DNA of 10,525 bases from the NCBI GenBank assembly GCA_031285215.1, contig JAITWQ010000187.1, positions 1-10,525 on the forward strand, written 5' to 3'. The stretch is from Syntrophobacterales bacterium (GTDB lineage: Bacteria > Desulfobacterota > Syntrophia > Syntrophales > JAAYKM01). The notes beneath the pieces are model-generated. The model worked only from the letters and a program-made list of their open reading frames with translations. It was not told the DNA's origin and searched no databases. The stretch's first letter is position 1, and each line of letters begins with the position of its first letter. Below, one piece after another: positions 1-7,900 of this stretch. Both the position numbers and the translations under genes were made by a program.

Positions 1-1114
1 ATCCTGTGCCGCCGCTGATGGTCACGATATTATCCGTGGCCGTAACGGAAGCGGAAGCACTTCCGCTGCGGACAGCCCCGCCGTAAATATTGCCGTAAGC
101 GGGGTCGGTTCCAAAAATGCCGCCGCTGATAGTCACACTGTTGCCGCTGGCCGTGGCAGTACCGGAGACGCTTTGGGCCCACCCGCCGTAAACATTTCTG
201 TTCACCGTGCCGCCGCTGATGGTCGCAGTGTTGCCGCTGGTCGTAGCGCTGCCGGAATCGGTTTGGGCATGACCACCGTAAACATTCAAGCCCACCGTAC
301 CGTTGATACTGATATTGACGGTGTTGCTGTTGGCCGTAACGGAAGCACCACCATCGCTGAAGGATTTTCCGCCGTAAACATCGTGGGACACACTGCTGTT
401 ACCGCTGATGGTCGCAGTGTTGCCGCTGGTCGTGGCGATACCGGAATTTGGCCATAATACCACCTCGGCAGCTCCACCTGTAACACTATACGCCGTGCTG
501 TCTGTGATAATAACGGCGTTGTCGGAAGCAGTGGCAGAGCCAGGCTGTAGTAATATGGCCCATCCACCGATAACACGATCCCCAATCATGTTGCCGCTGA
601 TGGTAACGCTGTTACCGGTAGCCGTGGCAGAAACGATATTTCCCCCGGCTAACCCGCCAATAACAGATCCACCCACATTCCGACCAATCTTGGTGATGAC
701 CTTGTTGTCGGTGACGGCCTCGGAATCAAACATATTCACCGCGCCGAAAACGGAACCAGGTACATTACCATCAATGGTGATTTCGTTGCCCTCAATGCTG
801 CTGCTTTGGGTGTTGCTATTTTGTGGAGCCACTGAATCAGTATGGGAATCCAACAAAGGGTCGGTGATGTTTTGCAGGAATGGCGGTGGGGTACCGGTCC
901 AAGTGATGGTTTCTCCCGCCATAGCCGCTCTTGGCAAAAGTGCCGGTGAGAGAAAAAAGGCAAGAACCAGACAAAACACAAGGCGTGCTGCGGCACGGCC
1001 GAAAAAACAAAGATACGGTTTTTCAAGGTAGAAAGGAAGGATTTCCCCGCCGTCACGGGGCAGCGCTTCATCAAAGGCGCGGGGGAAAATGGTATGGGTT
1101 GGTTTTACTTTCAT
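1..1114 (-). CDS. Secreted repetitive adhesin/autotransporter-like protein, N-terminal part (C-terminus beyond left edge)
   Basis: The reading frame is open from an ATG at 1114 to the left edge, giving 371 codons without a stop. A strong AAGGAGG (1120-1126) sits 5 nt upstream of this ATG and fixes the start. Residues 1-40 form an unusually long polar N-terminus. A hydrophobic stretch follows at about 43-60 and ends in AAMA, with predicted Sec cleavage after residue 66 (AMA|GE). The mature part begins ETITWTG and is then rich in Thr, Ser, Asn, Gly and Val. It is built of degenerate units of about 35-45 residues with the cores VYGG/IYGG/VIGG and (A/V)TISGG or VTISGN, and it has almost no Cys or Lys. 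This pattern is typical of beta-helical passenger domains on the surface of diderm bacteria. The anchoring domain (autotransporter barrel or SLH, for instance) is outside the window, so the secretion route is unknown. The frame on the opposite strand is open only because of the repeats. Confidence 0.8.
   Translation of the reverse strand, partial: MKVKPTHTIFPRAFDEALPRDGGEILPFYLEKPYLCFFGRAAARLVFCLVLAFFLSPALLPRAAMAGETITWTGTPPPFLQNITDPLLDSHTDSVAPQNSNTQSSSIEGNEITIDGNVPGSVFGAVNMFDSEAVTDNKVITKIGRNVGGSVIGGLAGGNIVSATATGNSVTISGNMIGDRVIGGWAILLQPGSATASDNAVIITDSTAYSVTGGAAEVVLWPNSGIATTSGNTATISGNSSVSHDVYGGKSFSDGGASVTANSNTVNISINGTVGLNVYGGHAQTDSGSATTSGNTATISGGTVNRNVYGGWAQSVSGTATASGNSVTISGGIFGTDPAYGNIYGGAVRSGSASASVTATDNIVTISGGTG
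213..433. repeat. 32-nt perfect direct repeat inside the adhesin gene (213-244 and 402-433)
   Basis: The same 32 bases occur at 213-244 and 402-433, exactly 189 nt (63 codons) apart, so the reading frame is kept. They encode the ATTSGNTATISG-type core of the passenger repeats. Shorter partial matches, such as those around 124-160 and 595-630, show that the whole coding region arose by internal duplication. Recombination between the two perfect copies would remove or add 63 residues in frame. Confidence 0.8.
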
Positions 1115-1278
1115 GAGAACCTCCTTGTTTAAAAAAGCCGCGTCAGGAACACAAAAGCAGGTAAAAGTGAGAGCCGCCACACCTATTCCGAAGGAAAATT
1201 ATATCATGCGCTATGGGGACAAAATATCCCCCGCCCGAAAAAAAAACAAGGGTTTTTATACAAAGTTCAGGAGTAATG

Positions 1279-1320
1279 TGTATTATTGCCGTCATTGCAT
1301 GCCAACCACGCAATAATACA
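1279..1320. promoter_or_regulatory. 42-bp dyad upstream of the adhesin gene
   Basis: Perfect 11-bp arms, TGTATTATTGC (1279-1289) and GCAATAATACA (1310-1320), flank a 20-nt centre. The self-complementary hexamer GCATGC (1297-1302) sits exactly on the symmetry axis. No T-run follows on either strand, so it does not look like a terminator. It lies just upstream of the possible -10 box of the adhesin gene, which suits an operator or a leader hairpin. The regulator is unknown. Confidence 0.45.
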
Positions 1321-1434
1321 ACGCTTTTGCCGGAGATCAACACCGCCGTGCAATAGCTTGCGGCATAGACAGGTGATTATTTAGGGAAGATTCCAACGAT
1401 GGAAAACTATTAACTAAAACTTTAATAATAATAA

Positions 1435-1473
1435 CTCATCTCCGTGAAATTACATATGTTTCACAGAGATGAG
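1435..1473 (-). terminator. Rho-independent terminator of the oxidoreductase gene
   Basis: Fifteen-base arms at 1435-1449 and 1459-1473 pair at 14 of 15 positions around a 9-nt loop. On the minus strand the hairpin starts 9 nt after the TAA stop of the oxidoreductase gene and is followed by a T-rich tract (TTATTATTATTAAAGTTTT). Position and form fit an intrinsic terminator that separates this gene from the adhesin. Confidence 0.8.
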
Positions 1474-1482
1474 CTGATGGGA

Positions 1483-3555
1483 TTATACCTTTCTTATCCG
1501 ACAGGCAAAGTTTTTCATGGCCGGATAACCCGTCACGGGGTCGTTAGGATACCTTTTTGTTAAAACATTTTCGTTCTGCTCCCCTTCCCAGCCGTGGGTA
1601 ATACCGGCAACGCCCGGCCTCATATCGTCACTGACATGGACCTTCATCCTGATTTGCTTCTGGGGTGTTTCCACAAAAACAGCGTCACCTTCATCAAGGC
1701 CGTACTCTTTGGCCGTAAGGGGATGAACCACAACACGGGCGTCCGGCACGGCATGGCGCATGGGGGGAATATTACGGTATTGCCAGCCCACGTATTCCTT
1801 AATCCGGTAACCGGTCAAAGCGATCAGGGGATATTTCTTAAAAAGTTCCGGCGTGGATAAGGGGCTTTCGTGACATTCGACGTAGCGGGGCAAGGGATCA
1901 TAACCGGCGTCAGCCAAAGTCTGGGAATATATTTCGTATTTTCCCGATGGCGTGCGTATTTTATCGTTCATGTGATAGCTTCGCTGGCCAAACCACATGC
2001 CCGACGGATGTTCCACATCCAGCTGCTCTCTGGTGATGCCGCTGGGTTCAAGGAGGAAATCAAGCAGCTCTTCATCCGTTTTCCAGGGGAAATATGATTC
2101 ATATCCCATTTTTCTTCCCAACTCGGCGAAAAATTTCCAATCGGGCCAGCACTCTCCGACAGGTTCAATAATCCTGCGATTGAGCAAGCAGTAGCTCATC
2201 CCACCCGTAAGGCCGTAATTCATGGCTAGTCCCAGCCGTTCCGGGTTGGACGAGGCGGGCAGGACATAATGGGCAAGTCTGGCCGTTTGGGTCATAAAGA
2301 GATCCATGACCACCACCAGATCCAGTTTTTTCAGAGATGCGACAAAAGCGTCTGAGTCAGGCCAGGCGGCGGCCATATTGCTTCCGTTGACTAAAAAGGC
2401 CTTAACGGGATAGGGATTCTCTTCCAGAATGGCTTCCGGCAAATCCCATTGTCGCCCATAGGGAGACGTCATGCCCCAAAATCCGTGGAAAATCGGGTAA
2501 TCTTTACAGCCAATGGGCATTTGCCCCGCATATCCGTCAACGACGCGCAGATCGGGTAAACGCATGAAGGGATTCTGGCACCAGCCGCCGGGAGTATTAA
2601 CATTTCCCGTAATGACCATCAAAAGAGCAACGGCGCGGTGAAACTGGAAGGCGTTAACATGATGGTCCAGTACACAGATTGATTCCTCAATACACGCCTT
2701 TTTCGCCCCCGCGAATACACGCGCCGCATAGATAATATCCTGGGCGGGGATGTCACAGACAACTGCTGCCCGCTCCGGCGTGTATTCCTTAACGTGTTCC
2801 TTTAACTTATCAAATCCAAGAGTGTGTTTTTCAATGAATTCCCGGTCATATAGTCCGTCATTAATAATTACATTGATCATGGCCAGGGCTAAAATATCAT
2901 CCGTTCCCGGGCGCACCTGGAGAAACATACCCTTTTTGGCCAGAGGAATCCGTACCGGATCAATGACGATTAACTTTAATCCCTGTTCCAGCAATTTGTT
3001 GATTCTTCCCGCCAGGGGCGGCTCCGAAGCATCGGGATTATGCCCCCATAAAATGACACATTCGGAATTATCAGGATCGGACAAGGGGTACATACCCATG
3101 GTCAGCTGTCTGGCCATGATCCGGGAACGGAAACAGTGGGCTTCAATGGAAAAATAATTCGGCGTGCCGAAAACGCCCCGCCAACGCTGGGCAAAGGCGG
3201 AAATCTGAAAATCTTCGGCACCCTTGGAACCTACGGAAAGGGCCACCGCTTTCGCTCCGTGTTTATCCTTTATATCCAGCAGTTTTTGCCCTATTTCCTC
3301 CAAGGCCTGATCCCAGGAGATGCGGTCAAAACCGCCGGAACTGTTCCGTTTTAAAGGATATTTCAGGCGGTCCGCCGCGTAAACCCAATCGGGCATACGG
3401 CGTCCCCTTTCACAGATAACGCCGCGGTTGAAAGGATGCTCTTCCATGCCTTCCACTTTGACGAGCCGTCCATCCTTCACATGGGCATTGATTCCGCAAA
3501 CCTGAAAGCACATCATGCAAACTGTTTTGTACACTTTCGTTTCTGACGATTCCAT
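1483..3555 (-). CDS. Molybdopterin-dependent oxidoreductase (DMSO reductase superfamily), cytoplasmic
   Basis: The product has 690 residues, counted from the ATG at 3555. The N-terminus has a [4Fe-4S] site, C13-x2-C16-x3-C20-x27-C48. HC141FRSRIMA is at the place where this superfamily carries its metal ligand, so Cys141 probably binds Mo or W. Segments around WGHNPDASEPP (170-180), DPVRIPLA (199-206) and TGNVNTPGGW (316-325) fit the bis-MGD binding core. The C-terminal dinucleotide-binding domain runs from about 573 to the end and includes HGWEGEQNE. There is no twin-arginine or Sec signal, so it should stay in the cytoplasm. No iron-sulfur or membrane-anchor subunit gene is adjacent, and the gene has its own leader and terminator. 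The substrate cannot be told from sequence. Relatives include acetylene hydratase, polysulfide reductase-type and formate dehydrogenase-like enzymes. Against acetylene hydratase, the Asp following the second cluster Cys and the Ile following the metal-ligand Cys are both Phe here. Confidence 0.9.
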   Translation of the reverse strand: MESSETKVYKTVCMMCFQVCGINAHVKDGRLVKVEGMEEHPFNRGVICERGRRMPDWVYAADRLKYPLKRNSSGGFDRISWDQALEEIGQKLLDIKDKHGAKAVALSVGSKGAEDFQISAFAQRWRGVFGTPNYFSIEAHCFRSRIMARQLTMGMYPLSDPDNSECVILWGHNPDASEPPLAGRINKLLEQGLKLIVIDPVRIPLAKKGMFLQVRPGTDDILALAMINVIINDGLYDREFIEKHTLGFDKLKEHVKEYTPERAAVVCDIPAQDIIYAARVFAGAKKACIEESICVLDHHVNAFQFHRAVALLMVITGNVNTPGGWCQNPFMRLPDLRVVDGYAGQMPIGCKDYPIFHGFWGMTSPYGRQWDLPEAILEENPYPVKAFLVNGSNMAAAWPDSDAFVASLKKLDLVVVMDLFMTQTARLAHYVLPASSNPERLGLAMNYGLTGGMSYCLLNRRIIEPVGECWPDWKFFAELGRKMGYESYFPWKTDEELLDFLLEPSGITREQLDVEHPSGMWFGQRSYHMNDKIRTPSGKYEIYSQTLADAGYDPLPRYVECHESPLSTPELFKKYPLIALTGYRIKEYVGWQYRNIPPMRHAVPDARVVVHPLTAKEYGLDEGDAVFVETPQKQIRMKVHVSDDMRPGVAGITHGWEGEQNENVLTKRYPNDPVTGYPAMKNFACRIRKV

Positions 3556-3562
3556 CTGCAAA

Positions 3563-3570
3563 CCTCCTTA
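3563..3570 (-). promoter_or_regulatory. Ribosome binding site deciding the oxidoreductase start
   Basis: TAAGGAGG on the minus strand lies 7 nt before the ATG at 3555 but only 1 nt before the in-frame TTG at 3561. The spacing favours the ATG and makes the protein 690 rather than 692 residues. Confidence 0.75.
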
Positions 3571-3693
3571 TAGTAATGATAAACAGGGCGTCTCTAAAAA
3601 CCGGTTGTCTGTCATCGCAGCGGGCAGGAATTTCGCATTACTCCCCTGCCCTGCCGTTCTTCTTATCGCCATGACGGGTTAATAGATATTACC

Positions 3694-3743
3694 GTAATAC
3701 AAACACGCGACACTCCACTTTATCATAAAAGTGGTTGTGTTAC
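3694..3743. promoter_or_regulatory. Compound dyad upstream of the oxidoreductase gene
   Basis: An inner perfect repeat, CCACTTT (3715-3721) and AAAGTGG (3728-3734), surrounds a 6-nt centre. Outer arms GTAATACAA (3694-3702) and TTGTGTTAC (3735-3743) match at 8 of 9 positions, with 12 extra bases on the left. Read outward on each strand it gives ATAAA(A)GTGG followed by a GTG. This loosely resembles the ATAAAC-x2-TGG motif found upstream of the kinase and toxin genes. It is a candidate regulator site for the oxidoreductase promoter. Confidence 0.35.
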
Positions 3744-3834
3744 AAATTCAAGTTTCAAGTCCTTAGAGAAATTCCCCTGTTTTTGCCGCCGGGCCGACCA
3801 CCGGCGCACTCGTTCCCTTTCTCCGGCCGCGCCG

Positions 3835-4980
3835 TTACATGACAGCAGCAGGCTGGGTCACATAAGACGACTGAGCCGCATAAGAAGGCAGTATCCCGGG
3901 CATCTCATAGACCTCATGGGCAATACCGGCAAATTGATCGGAAACGGACTGAAAAATCTCCACAAGGCACGGGTCAAAATGCGTACCCTTCCCCTCCCGA
4001 ATGATGGCGGCTGCCTCTTGGGTAGGAAATGACTTTTTGTAGGGGCGGGAAGACACCAGTGCGTCGTAAACATCCACAATAGCCATAATACGGCCTTCCA
4101 AAGGGATGTCCATTCCACGCAAACCATTGGGATAGCCATTACCATCCCATTTTTCGTGGTGTGTTCCCGCAAATGCCCTAGCATACTGAAAGAAGCTGTG
4201 ATCGTCTGTCATTTTCTCCATGTGGTTGATGGCGTCCACGCCTATTTTCACATGGTTCTTCATAATCTCAAATTCTTCCGGGGTAAGCTTGCCCGGCTTA
4301 TTTAAAATGGCGTCGCTGATACCGATTTTGCCCACATCGTGCAGCTGTGCCGAGGGCAGCACATAATCAGGATTCCAGAGGGAAGTTTCTTCACTGTACA
4401 CCCCCTTTTCTTTTAGCTTTTCGAGCATACAGCTCAGTAATTTTTGTGTCCGCGATATGTGTCCGCCCGTTACATCGTCCCGGCATTCAACCAGGTCAGC
4501 CACAATCCCCAGAACCGCGTTTTGCAGCTGCCAAACCTGTCCGTTTTTCAGCATGAGCATTTTCTGCATTGTCAGGTTCTGACTTTTAAGCTCTTCTTTA
4601 TAGGCAATAAGAGTCAAATGCGTTTCAATTCTTCTCAGGAGCAATGGCCCGGCAAAAGGCTTGTAGATATAATCCATGGCACCAAGATTCAGCCCTTCCA
4701 ATTCATTTTCCAGCTCGCGTTTGGCCGTGAGGAATATGATGGGAATATCCCTGAAAGCGTCGTTGCTTTTCAAAAGCCGCGCCGTTTCGTAACCGTCCAT
4801 GTCCGGCATTTCCACATCCAGCATGATCAGGTTGGGTGATACCCATTCCAGCAGCTCGAACAGTTTTACTGCCGAATAGGCGGGATAGACCTCATAAAAG
4901 GGCTTGAGTATATTCTTGCAAGCCACCAGGTTGGTTGTGTTGTCGTCAACCACAATGATTTTTTTCCGTTTTGCCGTCAT
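3835..4980 (-). CDS. Response regulator with HD-GYP domain (predicted c-di-GMP phosphodiesterase)
   Basis: The product has 381 residues from the ATG at 4980. Residues 6-120 are a receiver domain with the acidic pair D12-D13, phosphoacceptor D55 (LDVEMPDMDG), T85 and K107 (YKPF). A linker helix leads to an HD-GYP domain at about 155-350. All its signature residues are present: H214-D215-VGK-IG, then HHEKWDGNGYP at 274-284. HD-GYP domains hydrolyse c-di-GMP to pGpG or GMP using a bound metal pair, so phosphorylation of D55 probably controls breakdown of c-di-GMP in the cytoplasm. The last 20 residues (Ser, Tyr, Gln, Ala-rich) are a disordered tail. The gene follows the hybrid kinase directly and is its likely phosphorelay partner. 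An in-frame ATG at 4986 overlaps the kinase stop as ATGA, but AGGAGG (4988-4993) is 7 nt from the ATG at 4980 and only 1 nt from the one at 4986, so I prefer 4980. Confidence 0.92.
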   Translation of the reverse strand: MTAKRKKIIVVDDNTTNLVACKNILKPFYEVYPAYSAVKLFELLEWVSPNLIMLDVEMPDMDGYETARLLKSNDAFRDIPIIFLTAKRELENELEGLNLGAMDYIYKPFAGPLLLRRIETHLTLIAYKEELKSQNLTMQKMLMLKNGQVWQLQNAVLGIVADLVECRDDVTGGHISRTQKLLSCMLEKLKEKGVYSEETSLWNPDYVLPSAQLHDVGKIGISDAILNKPGKLTPEEFEIMKNHVKIGVDAINHMEKMTDDHSFFQYARAFAGTHHEKWDGNGYPNGLRGMDIPLEGRIMAIVDVYDALVSSRPYKKSFPTQEAAAIIREGKGTHFDPCLVEIFQSVSDQFAGIAHEVYEMPGILPSYAAQSSYVTQPAAVM

Positions 4981-4982
4981 TT

Positions 4983-7900
4983 TCATACCTCCTCATGCTT
5001 CGTGAGACGTTTTACTGCTTCAGAAAAATCAGACGCGTTAATTTTTTCCCGCAGCCACGATATGAGGGATTCATCCTCATCGTAGCTTGCACTTTCCAGT
5101 TCATCCATGACCATATCAATTCCGTCCATGTCGTATTTCTCGCAGCACTGACGCAGACGGCACAGAAGTTCTTTTCCGGGAGCGGGCTGCCGCGGCTTGG
5201 ATAATTCAGCGCGGGATTCGTATTCCCCAAGCCACGCCTGTATATCCGCCACAAGCTTTTCCGCACCGATTAAAAGGGCGTGATTGTTTCTCAAAACTTC
5301 CGGGAAATCGCCGGATTTTGCCAATTCCTCCAAAAACGCGGCCTCTTTCATGATGGCCTCTGCACCGATGTTGCCGCTGGAACCCTTCAAACCGTGAACG
5401 GAAACGGCGTAACCCGGCAGGCTTTCCGGCGTAACATTTCGCAGCTGCTCTAAGAGAGACGGCGTGCTGGCGGCATAGGAATGGAGAACCGCCAGGTAAG
5501 CGTTTTCATCTCCGCCGAAGCGGGCCAGGCCGGTTTCGGTGTTTAATCCGGTGATTTTAATTTCCCGCCTTTTTTCTCCGGAGGGAAACTCTTCATGTTC
5601 TTCTTTTTCTTCCTTGGACCTGTCCCGCACCCACTTGCGAATGACCGCATCCAACTGCGCAATATCAATGGGTTTGGATACAAAAGCCTGAAAACCGTTC
5701 GCCAGAAACATCTGCTCATTCCCGGAAATGGCGTTGGCTGTCAGGGCAATAATAGGAACGGTTTTGGCGTATTCTGTCCCGATTTCCTCCCGAATAATCC
5801 TGGTGGCTTCGATTCCATCCATTCCGGGCATCATATGGTCCATAAAAATGGCGTTATATCTGCCGTCTTCCGCGCGGACGGCGTCAATGGCCTGCTGGCC
5901 GCCGGTTACACAGTCAATTTGCATCCCGTAAGGCTTCATCATGCCTCTGGCCACGTCGAGGTTCGGAACCAGATCATCCACGACAAGCACCCGGGCATAT
6001 GGCAGGGTGATGCGCGTCTGCCACGCGTTTTGCTTGCGCTTTGTCGCAGTGTGGCGGAATCTTTTCAGATTTTCCGCTACTTTCGGGCCGATGACAGTGT
6101 CACTGACGAACTTTTGGCGGAATCTTATGGTGAAAACGCTGCCCTTCCCATATTCGCTTTCCGCAGTAATCGTGCCGCCCATCATTTTCACAACACCACT
6201 GGTAATAGAAAGGCCAAGGCCGACGCCTTCTATTTTGCGGTTGGCTTCTTTGTCCATTTGGGCATATTCGGAAAACAAGTCGGCAAGGGCCTCCTGCCTG
6301 ATACCGATACCCGTGTCCTTAATCCGGGCAGTCATCCAAACAGCGTCATCATCTCTGGTGCAGGTTATCCCCAGTTCCACCGTTCCTTCCTTTGTATATT
6401 TAAAGGCATTGCTCAACAGGTTGTTAAACATTTGCTTAATTCTCAGTTCGTCGCCGTAAAGGCGTACCGGCAAATCGTCGCCGATATCAAGGACAAAGGT
6501 AATGGGCTTTTCCCCTATGTGCAGGATGCTTTGGGTAATGGTATCGTTGATCATGCTGGGGAGGTCATACTCCGTTTCCACGAGTTCAAATTTGCCCGCC
6601 TCTATCTTGGAAATATCCAAAATGTCATTGACCGTCCTTAAGAGAACCGCGCCGGCGTTATATATGTTTTCCAGGTTTTCGTAAGATTTTCCGCTTAGCT
6701 CTCCATCCGCAAGGGCCAGTTCGGAAAAACCAATAATGGCGTTTAACGGGGTGCGCATTTCGTGGCTCATTTTGGCCAGAAAATTAGATTTAACCCGGCT
6801 GGCCTTCTGCGCCTTCTCCAGGGCTTCTTCCAATTCTACGGCAGAGGCGGCAATGTTTTGCAGCATACCGTTGCGCAGCAGAGCGTTGGCAATTACCATG
6901 CCTCCGGAACGCAAAATACTGATTTCCTCTTCCGAAAAGGTACGCTCATGACGGCAGTCGTCAAGGCTGAAAAACCCCCAAAACTGGTCATGTAAAAACA
7001 AGGGAATGATCACAATGGATTTTATCTCATAGGAATTCAGGAAGAACTGATCCCTCTGCGGCATTGCGGAAAGAGGCCCGTTTATATATTCGCCGCGCAA
7101 AAATTTGCTTTTCCAGCCGGGGACGTCACTGTACCTGAACTTCAGGCCGCCGGGAACAGGTACTTTTTGCCGCCCGACGTCACTTAGCCATTCATATCTG
7201 TGGACAAAGTAAAGTTCGCCATCTTCCATTTCATTTTTCCAGATTTGCACGCGGTCAACATCCACGCAGCGCCCCATGAGTTCCATGCCTTCCAGAAACG
7301 AAGTTTCTATGTTTTCTTCGTCCTCTGCCGTGAGCATTACGGCGGCCACACGGTTCACCGTTTTAAGTAAAACGTTCCGCCGTTCAATTTCTTCCATCAT
7401 CTGCTTGTGTTCTCGCAGATCCCGGGCATAGCCGGCCACCACATGATCATCCTCATATTCAACGCGGATAAGGGTGATTTCCGCCGGTATCGGCGTGCCG
7501 TCCAGGAGCTGGTGCATCCATTCAAAGACGCATTTGCCCTCTGCAAAGGCTTTGCGGATATACGTTACCGCCTTTTCCGCAGAAAGCTGCCCATCGGGCT
7601 GATATTTTGGAGAGAGGTCGGAAAACCGCTCTAAATAATCCTGCTGATCCCTTAGTTTAAAGAGCTTAACGGCCTCTTCGTTGCAGGCAAAAATTCTAAA
7701 ATCCCTGCTCCACAGATTGATACAAAGGGGACTTGCGTCAATCATGAGGAGAGTACGGTCGTGGGCTTTGCGGATTTTATCTGCCTGATCCCGGACGGTC
7801 TCGTTCAGTTTTTCCAGGTTACGGTTTTGCGCCTCTATCTTATAAAAAGGCCGCACGGCGAGGCCAGAGAAAGAAACGGCGGTAGCGCACCCGGCAATCA

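Larger units (their letters stand above)
1115..1482. other. Intergenic region between adhesin gene and oxidoreductase gene
   Basis: This 368-nt stretch carries no convincing gene. Short frames on either strand lack ribosome sites and family features. It holds the terminator of the oxidoreductase gene at its right end, a long dyad at 1279-1320, and the leader of the adhesin gene. A TATAAA on the minus strand (1255-1260) could be a -10 box for the adhesin, giving a leader of about 130 nt. No good -35 box lies at the right distance, so that promoter is tentative. Confidence 0.5.
3556..3834. other. Leader/intergenic region between HD-GYP gene and oxidoreductase gene
   Basis: This 279-nt gap between two genes on the same strand has no plausible gene. 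It contains three inverted repeats. A GC-rich hairpin at 3787-3806 (CGCCGG/CCGGCG, 8-nt loop) lies shortly after the HD-GYP stop, but no T-run follows it, so it is at best a weak terminator. A compound dyad lies at 3694-3743. A 7-bp hairpin at 3622-3651 (GGGCAGG/CCTGCCC, 16-nt loop) would lie in the oxidoreductase mRNA leader. I do not recognise a known Moco or other riboswitch core in it. Confidence 0.5.

Noticed and set aside
408..1031. Long plus-strand reading frame (207 codons) across the adhesin region
   Set aside because: It lies opposite the minus-strand adhesin, which has a strong ribosome site and signal peptide. The frame is open because of the repetitive GC-rich codons and shows no domain.
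1296..1310. Sigma-54 promoter (TTGGC...GC) on the minus strand before the adhesin
   Set aside because: The distance between the GG and GC elements is 12 rather than 10 nt, so it does not fit the consensus.
1483..3555. Assignment as acetylene hydratase because of the Cys at position 141 and the cytoplasmic location
   Set aside because: The Asp beside the second cluster cysteine and the Ile after the metal ligand, both important in that enzyme, are replaced by Phe, and no supporting genes are present.
3556..3700. Moco riboswitch in the oxidoreductase leader
   Set aside because: Only one 7-bp hairpin and an unrelated dyad are visible, and the conserved Moco RNA helices and bases are not recognised.
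5595..6641. Plus-strand frame of 348 codons opposite the kinase ATPase and receiver domains
   Set aside because: The minus strand carries intact kinase motifs over the whole stretch, and the plus frame resembles no protein.
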